64,000 nucleotides of DNA from Acanthosepion esculentum. Taxonomy: Eukaryota; Mollusca; Cephalopoda; Sepiida; Sepiidae. The notes beneath the pieces are model-generated. The model searched no databases and was not told the origin of the DNA. It saw only the letters and a program-made list of their open reading frames with translations. The position numbers were made by a program, and so were the translations under genes. The stretch is taken from contig OZ038479.1 of the NCBI GenBank assembly GCA_964036315.1, positions 57,638,246 through 57,702,245 of the forward strand, in the 5' to 3' direction. Below are positions 41,030 to 51,000 of this stretch, one piece after another (the first letter of the stretch is position 1; every line of letters starts with the position of its first letter).

Positions 41030-42247
41030 TGTGGCAGGGGTGATATCATCCCTGAAATAATAATAATAATGATAATAAAGGAGGATATGCTGTAAAACAG
41101 AAAACGCCAAGTGAAAGAGATGCATTTCTGAATAACCAAGATGTTAATATGCTGTAAAGAATTTGAAATGTAAATGTTACAGAAAGTTAATTTAGAACAC
41201 AAAATACAATCTTTTTGCCAGTTAACAAAGTATATCAGAATACTAAAAGAAAATTACTGGAACAATAATAATTTTGAACTTTTAAAAAAAGAAATGGATT
41301 TTGACACTATAAGAATCAAAGTTAAAATAAAGGATGTTTTGATCTAGAATTTATTTTTAAAACAAGAATCTCTGTAGTTTACAAAGAGCAGCAGAATAAT
41401 TAATAGCGAGGTGACAGACAATAGCGTCTTTGTGAACTTTGGAAACCAATCGATGAAAACTAAATTGTTTATTCTCGGAGGAGTGAAGTTGTGGTAGTAT
41501 GTCGGTACGTTCGCACTAGAAAAACAGGTATGTCACCAGTCTGGGACACGTAAGGCTGGTTCTCTTAATAAAGAGGCGATCCAACTGGAGAGAGAGCTTT
41601 TTTGGTTTCGTCTGTCTTCGAATGCAGTCGAACTGAGTGGAAAGACGTCAGCGATTGAAAAGGAAGCATTCGCTGTGTGTTGCTGAAGCTGAGGGCGAAG
41701 AAGCGAGATACCGCAGCTAACATCTAAGTACCACAACTCCTGCTACTACTAATACTACTACTACCGAGAACGGGAACATAAAAAGTTGTAGTAGTTGCGC
41801 TAAGAGCAGACCAAACAGGGTTAAAACGAAGACCACATATCACCTTTATCGAAATTTTTCAAAGTATTTCTGTTTGTTTGGTTATTGTTCTCATACAAGA
41901 AACATTCATCCTTGTGCAATAAGAATTATTTTTTGTGTTTGCTTTTATATATATATATAAAAAAACTTTTGTACTTTCAAAATCGGACTGATTTGGTTAT
42001 ATTTATATTTCTGTTAACCTGTTCTCACCAGACAAACTCGCTGGTGGACCAATGGAGAGCTTCTGGATTTCTACAATCTGATGACCACTCTCCAGGAACA
42101 AAACAATCACAATGTGGCTGGAGGGTGGCTTCGAATTGACATTGGGAACCGGAGACTTGTGTCTAACCTGTGATACTGGACCATACCGAACCAATGGCCG
42201 GTCTTGTGGAGTGCGTGGGTCCAGTGGGGTGAGGATACGGTGTTACA
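41030..42247 (+). repeat. 3' LTR
   Basis: It matches the 5' LTR end to end with scattered substitutions and small indels (extra TAA unit near 41,060, extra AT-repeat at about 41,946). Confidence 0.9.
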
Positions 42248-42586
42248 CAATGGCAGTTTTCTGAAAAATATTAAAATGTCTAAAATTTAAATCTGCCAAT
42301 TATTAGTTTGGTGATATAAATCAAACATTACAATTGGATATCAACACAATGACAAAAGATCTTTGTGCCATTAATAAAAAAATTCTGATATAAAATAATC
42401 TGTATCAACTCTATAGGAGAGATTTTTTTGAAAGATATATGATGAAAAGTTCTTTATCTTCAAATAGTTATTATATAATATTATATTATAATAATAATCT
42501 TTTAGGGAAATAAAGAAATACAAAAAAAGTAAAAAATAAAAACCTGGCTTTCAAAATCTGATACGAATCAACTAAGTATTGACTAT

Positions 42587-42821
42587 TGTTGTGAGACCGA
42601 TACTACCCTACATCATGGACTCTCCCAGTACTATATTATTATGTGAATCATAAGAGTAGCACCAGTAATGCGCAGCCGCGTACGATACCAATACCGGACA
42701 CCACTGGGTAGTAAGCTCTGCTTACACTATTCTTTGTAACTTTTCTGTTTAATATATCTTTCTTACCTCTAACCCGTGTTCCGTGTTTTCCTTCCGTGGC
42801 CCCTACTTCGGGTCCACATCA
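42587..42821 (+). mobile_element. Solo LTR, 235 bp
   Basis: It starts TGTTGTGAGACC and ends GGTCCACATCA, with ACTAT on each side (42,582-42,586 and 42,822-42,826). ZNF copies 2 (about 21,075) and 4 (about 55,025) show the uninterrupted site GTATTGACTATGCAT or GTATTGACTATTCAT. The 5-bp duplication fits Copia, BEL or Gypsy elements. The parent element is not identified. Confidence 0.85.
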
Positions 42822-43799
42822 ACTATGCATAAAATTTCCTGTATTCAATAAATGACTAAAATTATTTACAGAAGTTTCCATTTGAAACTTTGCAAGGAAA
42901 GATGCTTTATGAGATTACCAGAGGGAATTTATTTACTTAGAAAATCCTAATATCATTGCATTTGACACATTGTAAAGATAAATCTATCAAGAAATTCATC
43001 TGAACTTTTATGAAACAATATATTCCAGGGCATACATAAAGGCTGATTCATATAATGTTGGGAAGAAATATTCACATAGATTTTGCCCTTCTCTAAAAAC
43101 TTTTTGCAAAAGCACATTATGATGAAAATGTTTATAATTAAACCATGTCAAATGTGATTGTGCAGATAGCAGTGCTGGATTTACCTTCTGGTTTAACTGG
43201 CTGAAGCCTAGCATTTTTAAGATTTATGATTGACACCAGTCAATGCTATAATATTTTTGACAGTCATAGATCTTGAGAGGTGACTCACAGGTGGAAGGTG
43301 CCTAGAACTGTTATTAAAAAGTAGCACTATATTTCAATGCAGAAATTTGAACAGGCATGATGTGTTCAAATTCTAACAAAGTCTGTTTTGTTCACTTTGC
43401 ACTAATGCCTATTCAAAAGGCACGGATGAGTCTCCTGCTAATCAAATTAGTTCCTATGACCTTACTTATCAACATGTTGAAATGTAAAACAGAACTTCTC
43501 TCATAACCCTGCCCTTACTTTGAAAATTACATGCTTGTAAAACCAATCAAATACATCACACCAAAGCTAATAGAATCAACAAACTTGTTTCCGAAGAGGA
43601 AGACAAAACAAAGCCTATGAATATTTAAATATTATGAAAGCTATTATAAACAATTTTGAATTTCTTACTCTGAATAAAGGAATAAGGAAAAAAGATTAAA
43701 AAGTAGTTCACTGATGCTTTTAGTTTTACACATTACAATTATTTACACTATTTACATTAGGGCTATTCCTCTCATTTTCTTGTTGTGATTACAGCAGCA

Positions 43800-44150
43800 A
43801 TGATGAGGAAAACATTTCAAATATAAATATTGATAAATTCCCCCAATTAGGAAACAAGGAACAAAGATGCAATTAAACCATTCTCATTTCAAAGCCTATC
43901 ACCTGCCTCTCGTTACTGCTGATGGTACTGAACCGCCTCGTATAAGAACGGGTGCTCCAACAGGTGCCAAGTTGGCTGAAGAATGGAAGTGTGTCTCCTA
44001 TTCCTTATGCACTGTTCCCAAGTCACAGCTTAACACCGTCATGAAGACTGGTTTGACAATATCGCAATCTGTGATCTGCTTGCCCTAGAGCACACATTGC
44101 CTCACTTGGTAAACGTTGTTCAAGCAAAGCAAAATAACACTTCTCAGTAG
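43800..44150 (+). mobile_element. LINE fragment in ZNF copy 3
   Basis: Matches 21,660-22,020: GGTGCCAAGTTG, GCACTGTTCCCAAGTC and ACCGTCATGAAGACTGG. It is broken off after about 350 bp. Confidence 0.8.
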
Positions 44151-44336
44151 ACTTACGCAAACGTACCTAAATTTCAGTAAAATATTAGATTGCTTTATGT
44201 TCTTACACTTTTTAAGATGTGACATTTTTTAAGATTGTTGTACAGTTAAAAAAAATACATACAAAAAAAATAAATAAATACATTTAGCAAGGAATTGTTA
44301 TAGGTATGTCACCCTTAGAAAATGTTCCCAAACAAG

Positions 44337-44403
44337 TTTGTTACGACAGATGATATCATTTCCTAAAAACGTTTTTTAGGAAATGATATCATGTCGTAAC
44401 AAA
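44337..44403. other. 67-nt near-perfect palindrome
   Basis: TTTGTTACGACA through TTTCCTAAAAAC is mirrored by GTTTTTTAGGAAA through GTCGTAACAAA, with one 2-nt and one 1-nt bulge. It would form a cruciform or RNA hairpin. Confidence 0.9.
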
Positions 44404-44519
44404 TATATCCTGTAAATATGGATGATTTTAGCATTTTATTAATAATAATAAAAAAATAATTTCAATCAATTTAAATTCATTTTTTTTTTCAAGAAACAAA
44501 CACCTTCCAGTAAATTTAA

Positions 44520-44935
44520 ACTAGTTTCGAAATACTGCAAACTATTTTGCTTATTGGAAATATTAAATTTAATCTATTAGCTTGAAATTAAATCTTCAAC
44601 AAAGACTTTTAATTTTTGAAAAATCATTTAAAATGATGGGTATCACATTTCTCTGGAGGTACTGACTAAAATGTTTTTGAAGTTAAAATTAAAATTTAAT
44701 TTTAACTTCAAAAACATTTTTAAATTTTGATTTTATTTGAAAGATAATAACGAACCTAAAGTAGTACCTCCAAATAAAAGCGATACTTAAGTTAAGTTTG
44801 AAATAGATTTTTCAAAATGAAAATATTTCTTGAAGTTTTTAATTTAGTGTTGTCAATTTGAAGCTAATAAATTAAATTCAATATTTCAAATAAACAAAAT
44901 ACTTAGTTGTATTTTATCATGGAGATGGTTTCTTT
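44520..44935. mobile_element. Foldback element of the AT-rich family
   Basis: The left arm (about 44,520-44,693) and right arm (about 44,695-44,905) are inverted copies of the family at 7,440 and 23,390. The centre (44,668-44,720) is perfect, with 26-bp arms and a 1-nt loop. GGAGGTACT at about 44,655 mirrors AGTACCTCC at about 44,771, and TTTGCTTATTGGAAATATT mirrors the sequence near 44,890. It is non-coding. Confidence 0.8.
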
Positions 44936-44979
44936 AGGAAGTGATGTCATTTCTTAACTGTTGTTGAGAGATGTGCGGT

Positions 44980-45290
44980 CATGTTGAGTGGTGGCGATGA
45001 AGGTGGCGATAGTGGCAGTAGTAGTGCTCTGCATACAGCTGGTCCGCATCTCTGTTGTCATGGTGATGGGGTCATGATGGCGGTAGCAGCAGCAGTAGCA
45101 ACACCCTGCGAAACGGCCGGTCGCAATCGAATCCCGGTTATTCTCAGAGCCTATTTTAAGCGGGTCTGGTAGTCCCTCGGGACATCTATTTTACCGGGAG
45201 AACATTCGCGATTGGCCACCGCCGGAGTTCACCCCGGAGACCGGATGTGATGCGTCGAGTGCTCAGTGCACAGAAAACGACTTTTGTTAT
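44980..45290. other. GC-rich island in AT-rich surroundings
   Basis: Base composition shifts abruptly, with CpG-containing sequence (GGCGATGAAGGTGGCGATAG, GGGTCATGATGGCGGTAGCA, CACCGCCGGAGTTCACCCCG). A 63-codon frame (44,981-45,172) is Gly/Ser/Ala-rich, a product of GGT/GCA triplets, and not a recognised protein. It could be a relic CpG-island promoter or the 5' UTR of a retroelement. Confidence 0.5.
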
Positions 45291-45359
45291 TTTGTTTTCT
45301 GCCTTCATGGTGGTGTTCATATCCGGTCAACATGTAATGTAGAATGAATCAGAATGGGA

Positions 45360-46180
45360 TCTAATTGTGACGGAGTGTAATAATAATCTAATGTTTACTT
45401 GAATGTTATGTACTTTGGCTTTAAATTTCCTATAGATCACTCTTATTTTTTGATAATGTCATCAGTATTTACAAAAATATGCAGAAAAAATATTTTAATT
45501 CTTTTTAAAATAGAGCTTGATGAACTCAACTGTAACAAGATTTTCTGTTAGTAAATATAGTTTTTACATATTAAAAAAATGATGATTTAAAGTCTTGAAA
45601 GAGTTCTGCCTTTAACTAGCATAAACATTGAGAGGGTCAAAATTTCATAAAATTAAGTAAGTGGGGGGGAAGAGGTAACAGATGTAAAAAAATAATATTT
45701 TTGCCAAAAAGTACGAAAAAAACATTTTTAAAATAATTTAATTCATTTGTAAATAAGTCCTGGAAGTTTCATTAAATTTTGATGTTGACTCTCGCAAGAA
45801 TTTTCAAATCGAAGTCTTTTTCACTGAAAAGTGAACACTAAAATTTCCTATACTAATTGTCGGCAACTTTGCTGACGCAAGAAAATCAAGATTTTTAACT
45901 GAAATTTAGAATGCTCTAAAAAGGATAAGAAATATAATTATTCAATTCATTAATTAAAAAAATCCTTGGATCGTTCTACTTGTAGAGGATTGTTTGTTGA
46001 TATGACCTCTCAATTCATATTTAATGCAAATTACCACAAAATATGAAACAACAAGAAGAAATACAAACGGTTTTATAACAACAACAAGATTTATATTTAT
46101 ATTTGTATAATGATATACAAGCATAGGGATTACTATTTGTTGGTGTTATGTCCCTTTGGCTGAATTAAAGTTTTTACTAA
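45360..46180. repeat. Interspersed AT-rich family (also at 56,210 and 15,590)
   Basis: The block at 45,400-45,660 matches 56,216-56,780 (GGCTTTAAATTTCCTATA, GTAAATATAGTTTTTA, TATAAAC....GAG). The block at 45,690-45,840 matches 15,178-15,320 and 15,593-15,730. No gene is seen. Confidence 0.7.
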
Positions 46181-46199
46181 TGAAACATATTTTTAACTG

Positions 46200-46440
46200 A
46201 CCTCATAATAGTTGAATGAACTTGTTAGAGAGTTGAAAGAGTTCTGTAAATGTATCTGTCTATTTTTCTGAGATGAGGTATTATGTACACTATTTACATT
46301 ATTCGCACTACTGTCCTCATCTATGTCGCCATATTTATTACAACGTTTCGGCTGTTGTACGATCCGGCTTTCTTCAGGTGTCGAACTTAACCCTTTATTT
46401 CGCTCACTGGGGTAGACTGTTCTAGTTCCATGTGCCATGT
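46200..46440 (-). mobile_element. Penelope-like terminal repeat, minus copy
   Basis: Read on the minus strand, it contains ACCTGAAGAAAGCC and then GCCGAAACGTTGTAATAAA. The CTGAAGA and CGAAACG boxes are what Penelope-like elements carry at their termini as hammerhead-ribozyme cores (CUGANGA and GAAA). I cannot pair stem II convincingly, so the ribozyme is probably decayed. The same repeat lies inverted at 46,603-46,720 and starts the window at 1-65. Confidence 0.5.
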
Positions 46441-46486
46441 TTAATGGATGTCAGTTATCAGTTATCTCCTGTTAATTCCCCTTTCC

Positions 46487-46601
46487 AAGTTCTCCACTGC
46501 CTTACCCGGGTATTGAACTCACACTCTTTTGGGTCCTGTCACTGGATCTAACCAACACCTTTATCCACTGTGCCATGTGTCCTTAAAGCAGTGGAGAACT
46601 T
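46487..46601 (-). mobile_element. tRNA-derived SINE
   Basis: On the minus strand, TGGCACAGTGGATAAAGG (46,558-46,575) fits a Pol III A box and GAGTTCAATACCC (46,508-46,520) fits a B box, about 40 bases apart. The unit is bounded by a perfect 14-bp inverted repeat, AAGTTCTCCACTGC at 46,487-46,500 and its complement at 46,588-46,601. Cephalopod genomes are rich in tRNA-derived SINEs. The source tRNA is not determined. Confidence 0.65.
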
Positions 46602-46602
46602 A

Positions 46603-46720
46603 AGTTAAGTTCGACATTCCAATCACCTGAAGAAGGCCAGAGCACACAACGTTGTAATAAATATGGTGACAAAGATGAGGACAATAGTCCGAATAATGTA
46701 AATAGAGTTATGTAAAGCTG
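46603..46720 (+). mobile_element. Penelope-like terminal repeat, plus copy
   Basis: ACCTGAAGAAGGCC, AACGTTGTAATAAATATGG and GACAATAGTCCGAATAATG match the minus copy at 46,250-46,400 in inverted orientation. The GAAA box is lost here. Confidence 0.5.
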
Positions 46721-47400
46721 AGAAAATGTTGAATAAACGTTTAGCTTCAGAAGAGTTGAATGTTCTGTAATGTTTGTAATTAAGTTTCCATTGCTTGTAG
46801 CTGAATATTTGTAGTTTGAAATGAAGTTTGAAAAGTTTTGTATGTTTGTAATGTAGTTTGGGAGATTTTCGTATGTTTGTAGTAGTTTGGAAAATTTCGT
46901 ATGTACGTGTATATGGCGCGTGAGAATACGTTTTCAGCATGTGACCGCAAGTGGTCGGGACGCGACTTCTTTTTTTACATCTTGTAGCGAGAAAAATTAA
47001 TGAAGAGAAAGAAAACAAACTTGTGTCTGGTATTTGACATTGACAGATTTTGGCAGAATTATTTTTTTGGTCAGGTCAAGACCTAGGTCCATGTTATTTG
47101 GACATGATTTAAATATTAAGTGACCAATCAGAAGTTGAGATTTTCTGAAAATATGTATGAAGCTGAATAAGCTCTGCGATCCACTTTTTGCACAGATTTG
47201 TACAAAATTCAACATTGATAAGAAAGTGGTAGCGAGATGCTAAATACGGATTTTGACTGTAAAACTTTCTTTTTTATTAAGGTTGGGACATTTTTTCATC
47301 ATGGTATGTGCATAACCTAATGTCAAGGAGTAAAAATTGTAATTTCATTAACTATATATTTCGTGCAAGTTGTATGTATGAGCAAATGAAAATTGATTTT
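46721..47400. other. Unassigned stretch, possible element body
   Basis: A short near-tandem motif (TTCGTATGTTTGTA, TTTGTATGTTTGTA) recurs at about 46,838, 46,868 and 46,897. A minus-strand open frame at 46,623-47,018 mostly reads through repeat sequence and is not supported as a gene. Confidence 0.4.
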
Positions 47401-49540
47401 TTAATCCGACGTCCTGTTTTTCCTTTCTAAGTGACAAATAAGTTCTGCCATCCGAAATTTCCTAACAAAACTTTTCAAACTAGCACTGAAACGAATCAAG
47501 TGGAAATAACAGCCTTCCAAATGAATAAAAATTTTATAAAGTAAATATTAAACAATTTTTTATTTTCTTTCTAACAAAAATAGAGTTTTTCAGTTAACTG
47601 CAATGATTCAACGTTATTTTTATTAAATTCTTAAAAAAATCCTAATTCTAGAAAAAAAGGAAATGTTTGCAATTGGGTGCTTATTTTGTGAAGTAAATTA
47701 TTTTAAAATTCAACATATAGTTGATAATTTTTATATATTAACTTTTAGTAACTTATTTGATTTTTTCTATTTACCGAGTGAAAAAAAAAGGATTTTTTTC
47801 ATTTAAAAAACATTCCAATGAAAATCAAAATCATCCTAAGTCCGTCAAACCAAAACTTATCATTTGTATACCATAACGATACTCTTTCCAATTTAACAAT
47901 TTTATTTTCATTTTTTCTTCTTTATTTCTTTTATTTTTCAACTGTTTTTTTTATCATCACATTTTTTCCCAATTATGGCAATTTTTATATTGCTTTTAAA
48001 GAAACATTTTCAATTTTAGATCGTATAGATATTTTTCTAATTACAAAATGTTAATACAAAAGTGGGGGGAAAAGAACGAAGAAAAGAAAAACATGATCAG
48101 TAAAAGTTCAGGATTGTGCTCCATTTAGAGCAACGTTTCTCAACCAGTGTGCACTAATGTACCCTGAAAACTGACAAAACCTTTATGTTCTTTTAAATTA
48201 AAGTCAAAAGCTCATTCATAAAATTGTATTTTATATATTTTTTAAAGTATTAATTAAATATACGAAAGTTCTTCAGTTAATCTACTGAAATATTTAGCAA
48301 ATGAAGAAAAAGAACAGAACAAAATCATTTATTGTAGTGTTCTGACTTTAAAACAAGAACAAAAATATGGGAGATGGGACTGAGAATTGGTCCATTTTTA
48401 TTGGTTAGGGACAAATTACAGCATATACCACTACAATTTGTCTCAATGATGTTTTTGGCAGTCATTCCTCCAGCGATTGGGATCAACAAATGTAATATTC
48501 CCAATAAGCAAAACACTTTGTTGCATTTCAAACCAAATTTAAATGGAATATTTTTCTTTTCTAATTACATGTAAAATCGATGAATTCATCCATACAGAGA
48601 GATCTGTTGACACCAAATAATTCTTTTTATTAAAAACTCTTTCCAAAATAAAATAAGCTTTACTTAAATGTTGAGGAAAATTACTGGATTTAATGTCTGA
48701 TTAATGTGGAATTAAACAAAAATTACTTTCAGTTTAAAATATAGCAGAAAAGCATCTTTTTCTAAAATTGAATAGTTTTTTTATGCGTTAAGTGATTTCC
48801 TGTTGGGTAGATTCGAGTAAAGAGGACATAAATGAAAAATGAATTGTAGAATACAATGTGAATGTCTTTTTATAGAAGTTTGATCTACTCAAAACCTTCA
48901 AAAAATATTTTCTGTAATCTAATATCTAGGAGTTTTAGTATCATAGCATTACTTACAAAAATACTTGTGGCGAAAATGTTAGAAAATTACCAATAAATTT
49001 TTAATTTATAGTTATCTCGTTTATTGTCTGATGTCATGTATGAGTATCCATATTTACATAATCAGGATATTTATACATAAATATATTCAAAATTCTTTTT
49101 AAAATACTGGAGTTCATTGAATCATAGTGAGGTTTTCCAAATATGATTTGTAAATACAGTTTTAATCAAAATAACACTTGAGCACTACAAATTAATAGCG
49201 TTTTAAAAGATTTAAAAGGTTATAAAATATGAAAGTAATTCTTGTAAACCTTCATTGTACATCAACTTTTTTCTTAATAAAGTGCATAATATATTTTATT
49301 TATATATACCCCCCAAAAATGATATGTATTTTAAAAATTGAAATCATGAAGTTTTTGTATTTAATTGCAAGCTGATAGATTAAATTTAATATTTCTAATA
49401 AGCAAAATACTTTTCTGTATTTCCAACAGAATTTTAATTGTTTGAAATTATTTTCTTTCTGATTATCACCAAAATCTATACTATAATTCAATCTCCCAGC
49501 AAATCATAATACACTTGAAGAAATATTTCAAATTGTTATG
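47400..49540. repeat. Interspersed repeat copies (families C and E)
   Basis: 47,405-47,830 matches 28,360-28,770. 48,130-48,760 matches 63,080-63,640 (ACTAATGTACCCTG, AAACCAAATTTAAATGGA, GGATTTAATGTCTGATTAAT). 49,020-49,420 carries diverged AT-family blocks. No gene is supported. The ORF at 48,325-48,531 and its counterpart at 63,210-63,392 share wording only because the repeats are paralogous. Confidence 0.7.
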
Positions 49541-49541
49541 G

Positions 49542-50211
49542 TGTAAAACCATAGAAAGATAACACGGACTCGGATATAGGTTAAATAGTATATTCTCGAA
49601 AACGTAGTACAAAGGTAAATGTGGACTGGAGAGTACTTTCCCTCACTGGTGTCCCGACTCACTCATTCACTCACTCTGTGGTTACTACTCGGTGAACCTC
49701 ACTTGGTGACTGGATATTTAACAACCCCCCCACACGGGTCAAATATGGTACAAGGCCGGCTTAACGTGAGCTTACCGAGCCCGTAGACTCGGCCAAAAAT
49801 ATGCCCATTAGAACCCGTATACACGGGTTCAGGGACTGGATACCTCTCCGGACGGCACTTTGCCCTGCGGCAAAGCCCCGTGCGAGTCCCTCCCCGCCGA
49901 GACGGAGAGTTCGACCGCTAAGAACAGTTTATACAACTGTTCCAGTCACGAGCTGACTGGATATTTAGCACCCCCCCGCACCGGTCGAATGTGGCACAAG
50001 GCGGGTTTAATGTGGGCTTACCGAGCCCGTAGGCTCGGCCAAAAATATGCCCACTAGAACCCGTATACACGGGTTCAGGGACTGTCTACCTCCCCGAACG
50101 GCACAGAACAGTTTATACAACTGTTCCAGTCACGGGCTGACTGACCTTACTCAGAGTTGGTAGCCATATTATATAGGTGTGGAAGAGTCCATTTGTAGGT
50201 AGGTCCCCACA
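49542..50211 (-). repeat. LTR-like, hairpin-rich GC-rich unit
   Basis: On the minus strand it starts TGTGGGGACC and ends GGTTTTACA, with CCTATATAATATGG as a possible TATA box at about 50,165-50,178. Most of it is a two-copy tandem duplication (about 49,700-49,840 and 49,952-50,105) of a block packed with perfect hairpins. I find no target-site duplication, and it has no protein-coding content. Confidence 0.55.
49775..50143. repeat. Tandem hairpin array
   Basis: The stems are: 49,775-49,792 (one mismatch) and 50,021-50,038 (perfect, CCGAGCC-CGTA-GGCTCGG); 49,811-49,830 and 50,057-50,076 (GAACCCGTATACACGGGTTC); 49,858-49,875 (CTTTGCC-CTGC-GGCAAAG); 49,922-49,942 and 50,106-50,126 (GAACAGTT-TATAC-AACTGTTC); 49,942-49,960 (CCAGTCA-CGAGC-TGACTGG) and 50,127-50,143 (CAGTCA-CGGGC-TGACTG). 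Confidence 0.85.
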
Positions 50212-51000
50212 ATACAAATATAAAATATACATTTCTGAAATATTGTTTTAGAAAAATTAGATGAGATAAGTTTAATTATTTTGAATTGAAACAAATGTTA
50301 TTTAGTTTTAGTGTAAAATATAAAAGAAAAGCAAATTTGGTGACTCTGGAGTAGACGTATTCCACAAAGGACATCTATTTTTTAGGCAAAGAAAGTTCAT
50401 GAATATGTTATTGAAAATCATGCAATAAGTCAATGCCAGATGTGCTGAGATTTTATGTAATCCAGTGAATGACAAGATGATAAGATAGGAGAAGTCTGGC
50501 TTTAATCCTTACTTTCTGCTTCTTGTTCTGAGGTCTCTTTTAATGAAAATTACTGCTAGAACAATTTTCCACTGAAACCCTGTCAACCAGACTACATAAT
50601 TTCTTGAATTTGTTATTATTAAACCCATTGTTAGATAAACACACTGTTGATTTTTTCAGCAAAAAAGTTAATGCATCTGCAACAAAGAAGTCAACACACA
50701 TCTCTATACAATCATCACTACCACTACTGGGTGAAATCCCACAGAACCCTTTTATGTGCCACCATGCTGACATCAACATGTGATGATTGTGAAGATCAAG
50801 CACAATATCCATAATACTACGTTTTTTTATACTTCTACAAAGTTTCCTAAAAGGATATAAAATAAAAAAATTATATTCTTAAACTATTGGTTATACTATA
50901 TAATAACTTATATAATTATAATAAGTTTATGAACAAAACAAAAATTAAGACATCATTTGACTGAGAATGAGTAATTAAGAAAGAACTCAAAGTGAATGCA
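50212..51000. repeat. Repeat-derived flank
   Basis: 50,540-50,830 matches 14,817-15,110 (CCACTGAAACCCTGTCAACC, AATTTCTTGAATTTGTTATT). The rest is AT-rich and unassigned. Confidence 0.65.

Larger units (their letters stand above)
35166..42247 (+). mobile_element. Ty3/Gypsy-type LTR retroelement with third ORF
   Basis: The element is 7,082 bp. Two LTRs (1,198 and 1,218 bp, both TGTGGCAGGGG...GTGTTACA) are flanked by CAAT target duplications at 35,162-35,165 and 42,248-42,251. The internal order is primer binding site, gag with a zinc knuckle, protease, RT, RNase H, then a membrane-anchored ORF. Integrase is missing. Gag and pol are broken by stops and frameshifts, and the LTRs differ at many positions in their first 75 bases, so this is an old dead copy. 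It is inserted in the 5' flank of ZNF copy 3, plus orientation, opposite to the ZNF. Confidence 0.9.

Noticed and set aside
41885..42139. ORF at the end of the 3' LTR, repeated at 36,041-36,298
   Set aside because: It lies within the LTR and differs between the two copies by frame-changing indels, so it is not a conserved coding region.
45115..45140. Possible tRNA-like B box (CGCAATCGAATCCCGG) in the GC-rich island
   Set aside because: No matching A box at the right distance and no cloverleaf could be drawn.
46623..47018. 131-codon minus-strand ORF with a hydrophobic C-terminus
   Set aside because: It runs across a repeat end shared with 46,250-46,400 and near-tandem TTTGTA motifs, with low-complexity wording and no support as a gene.
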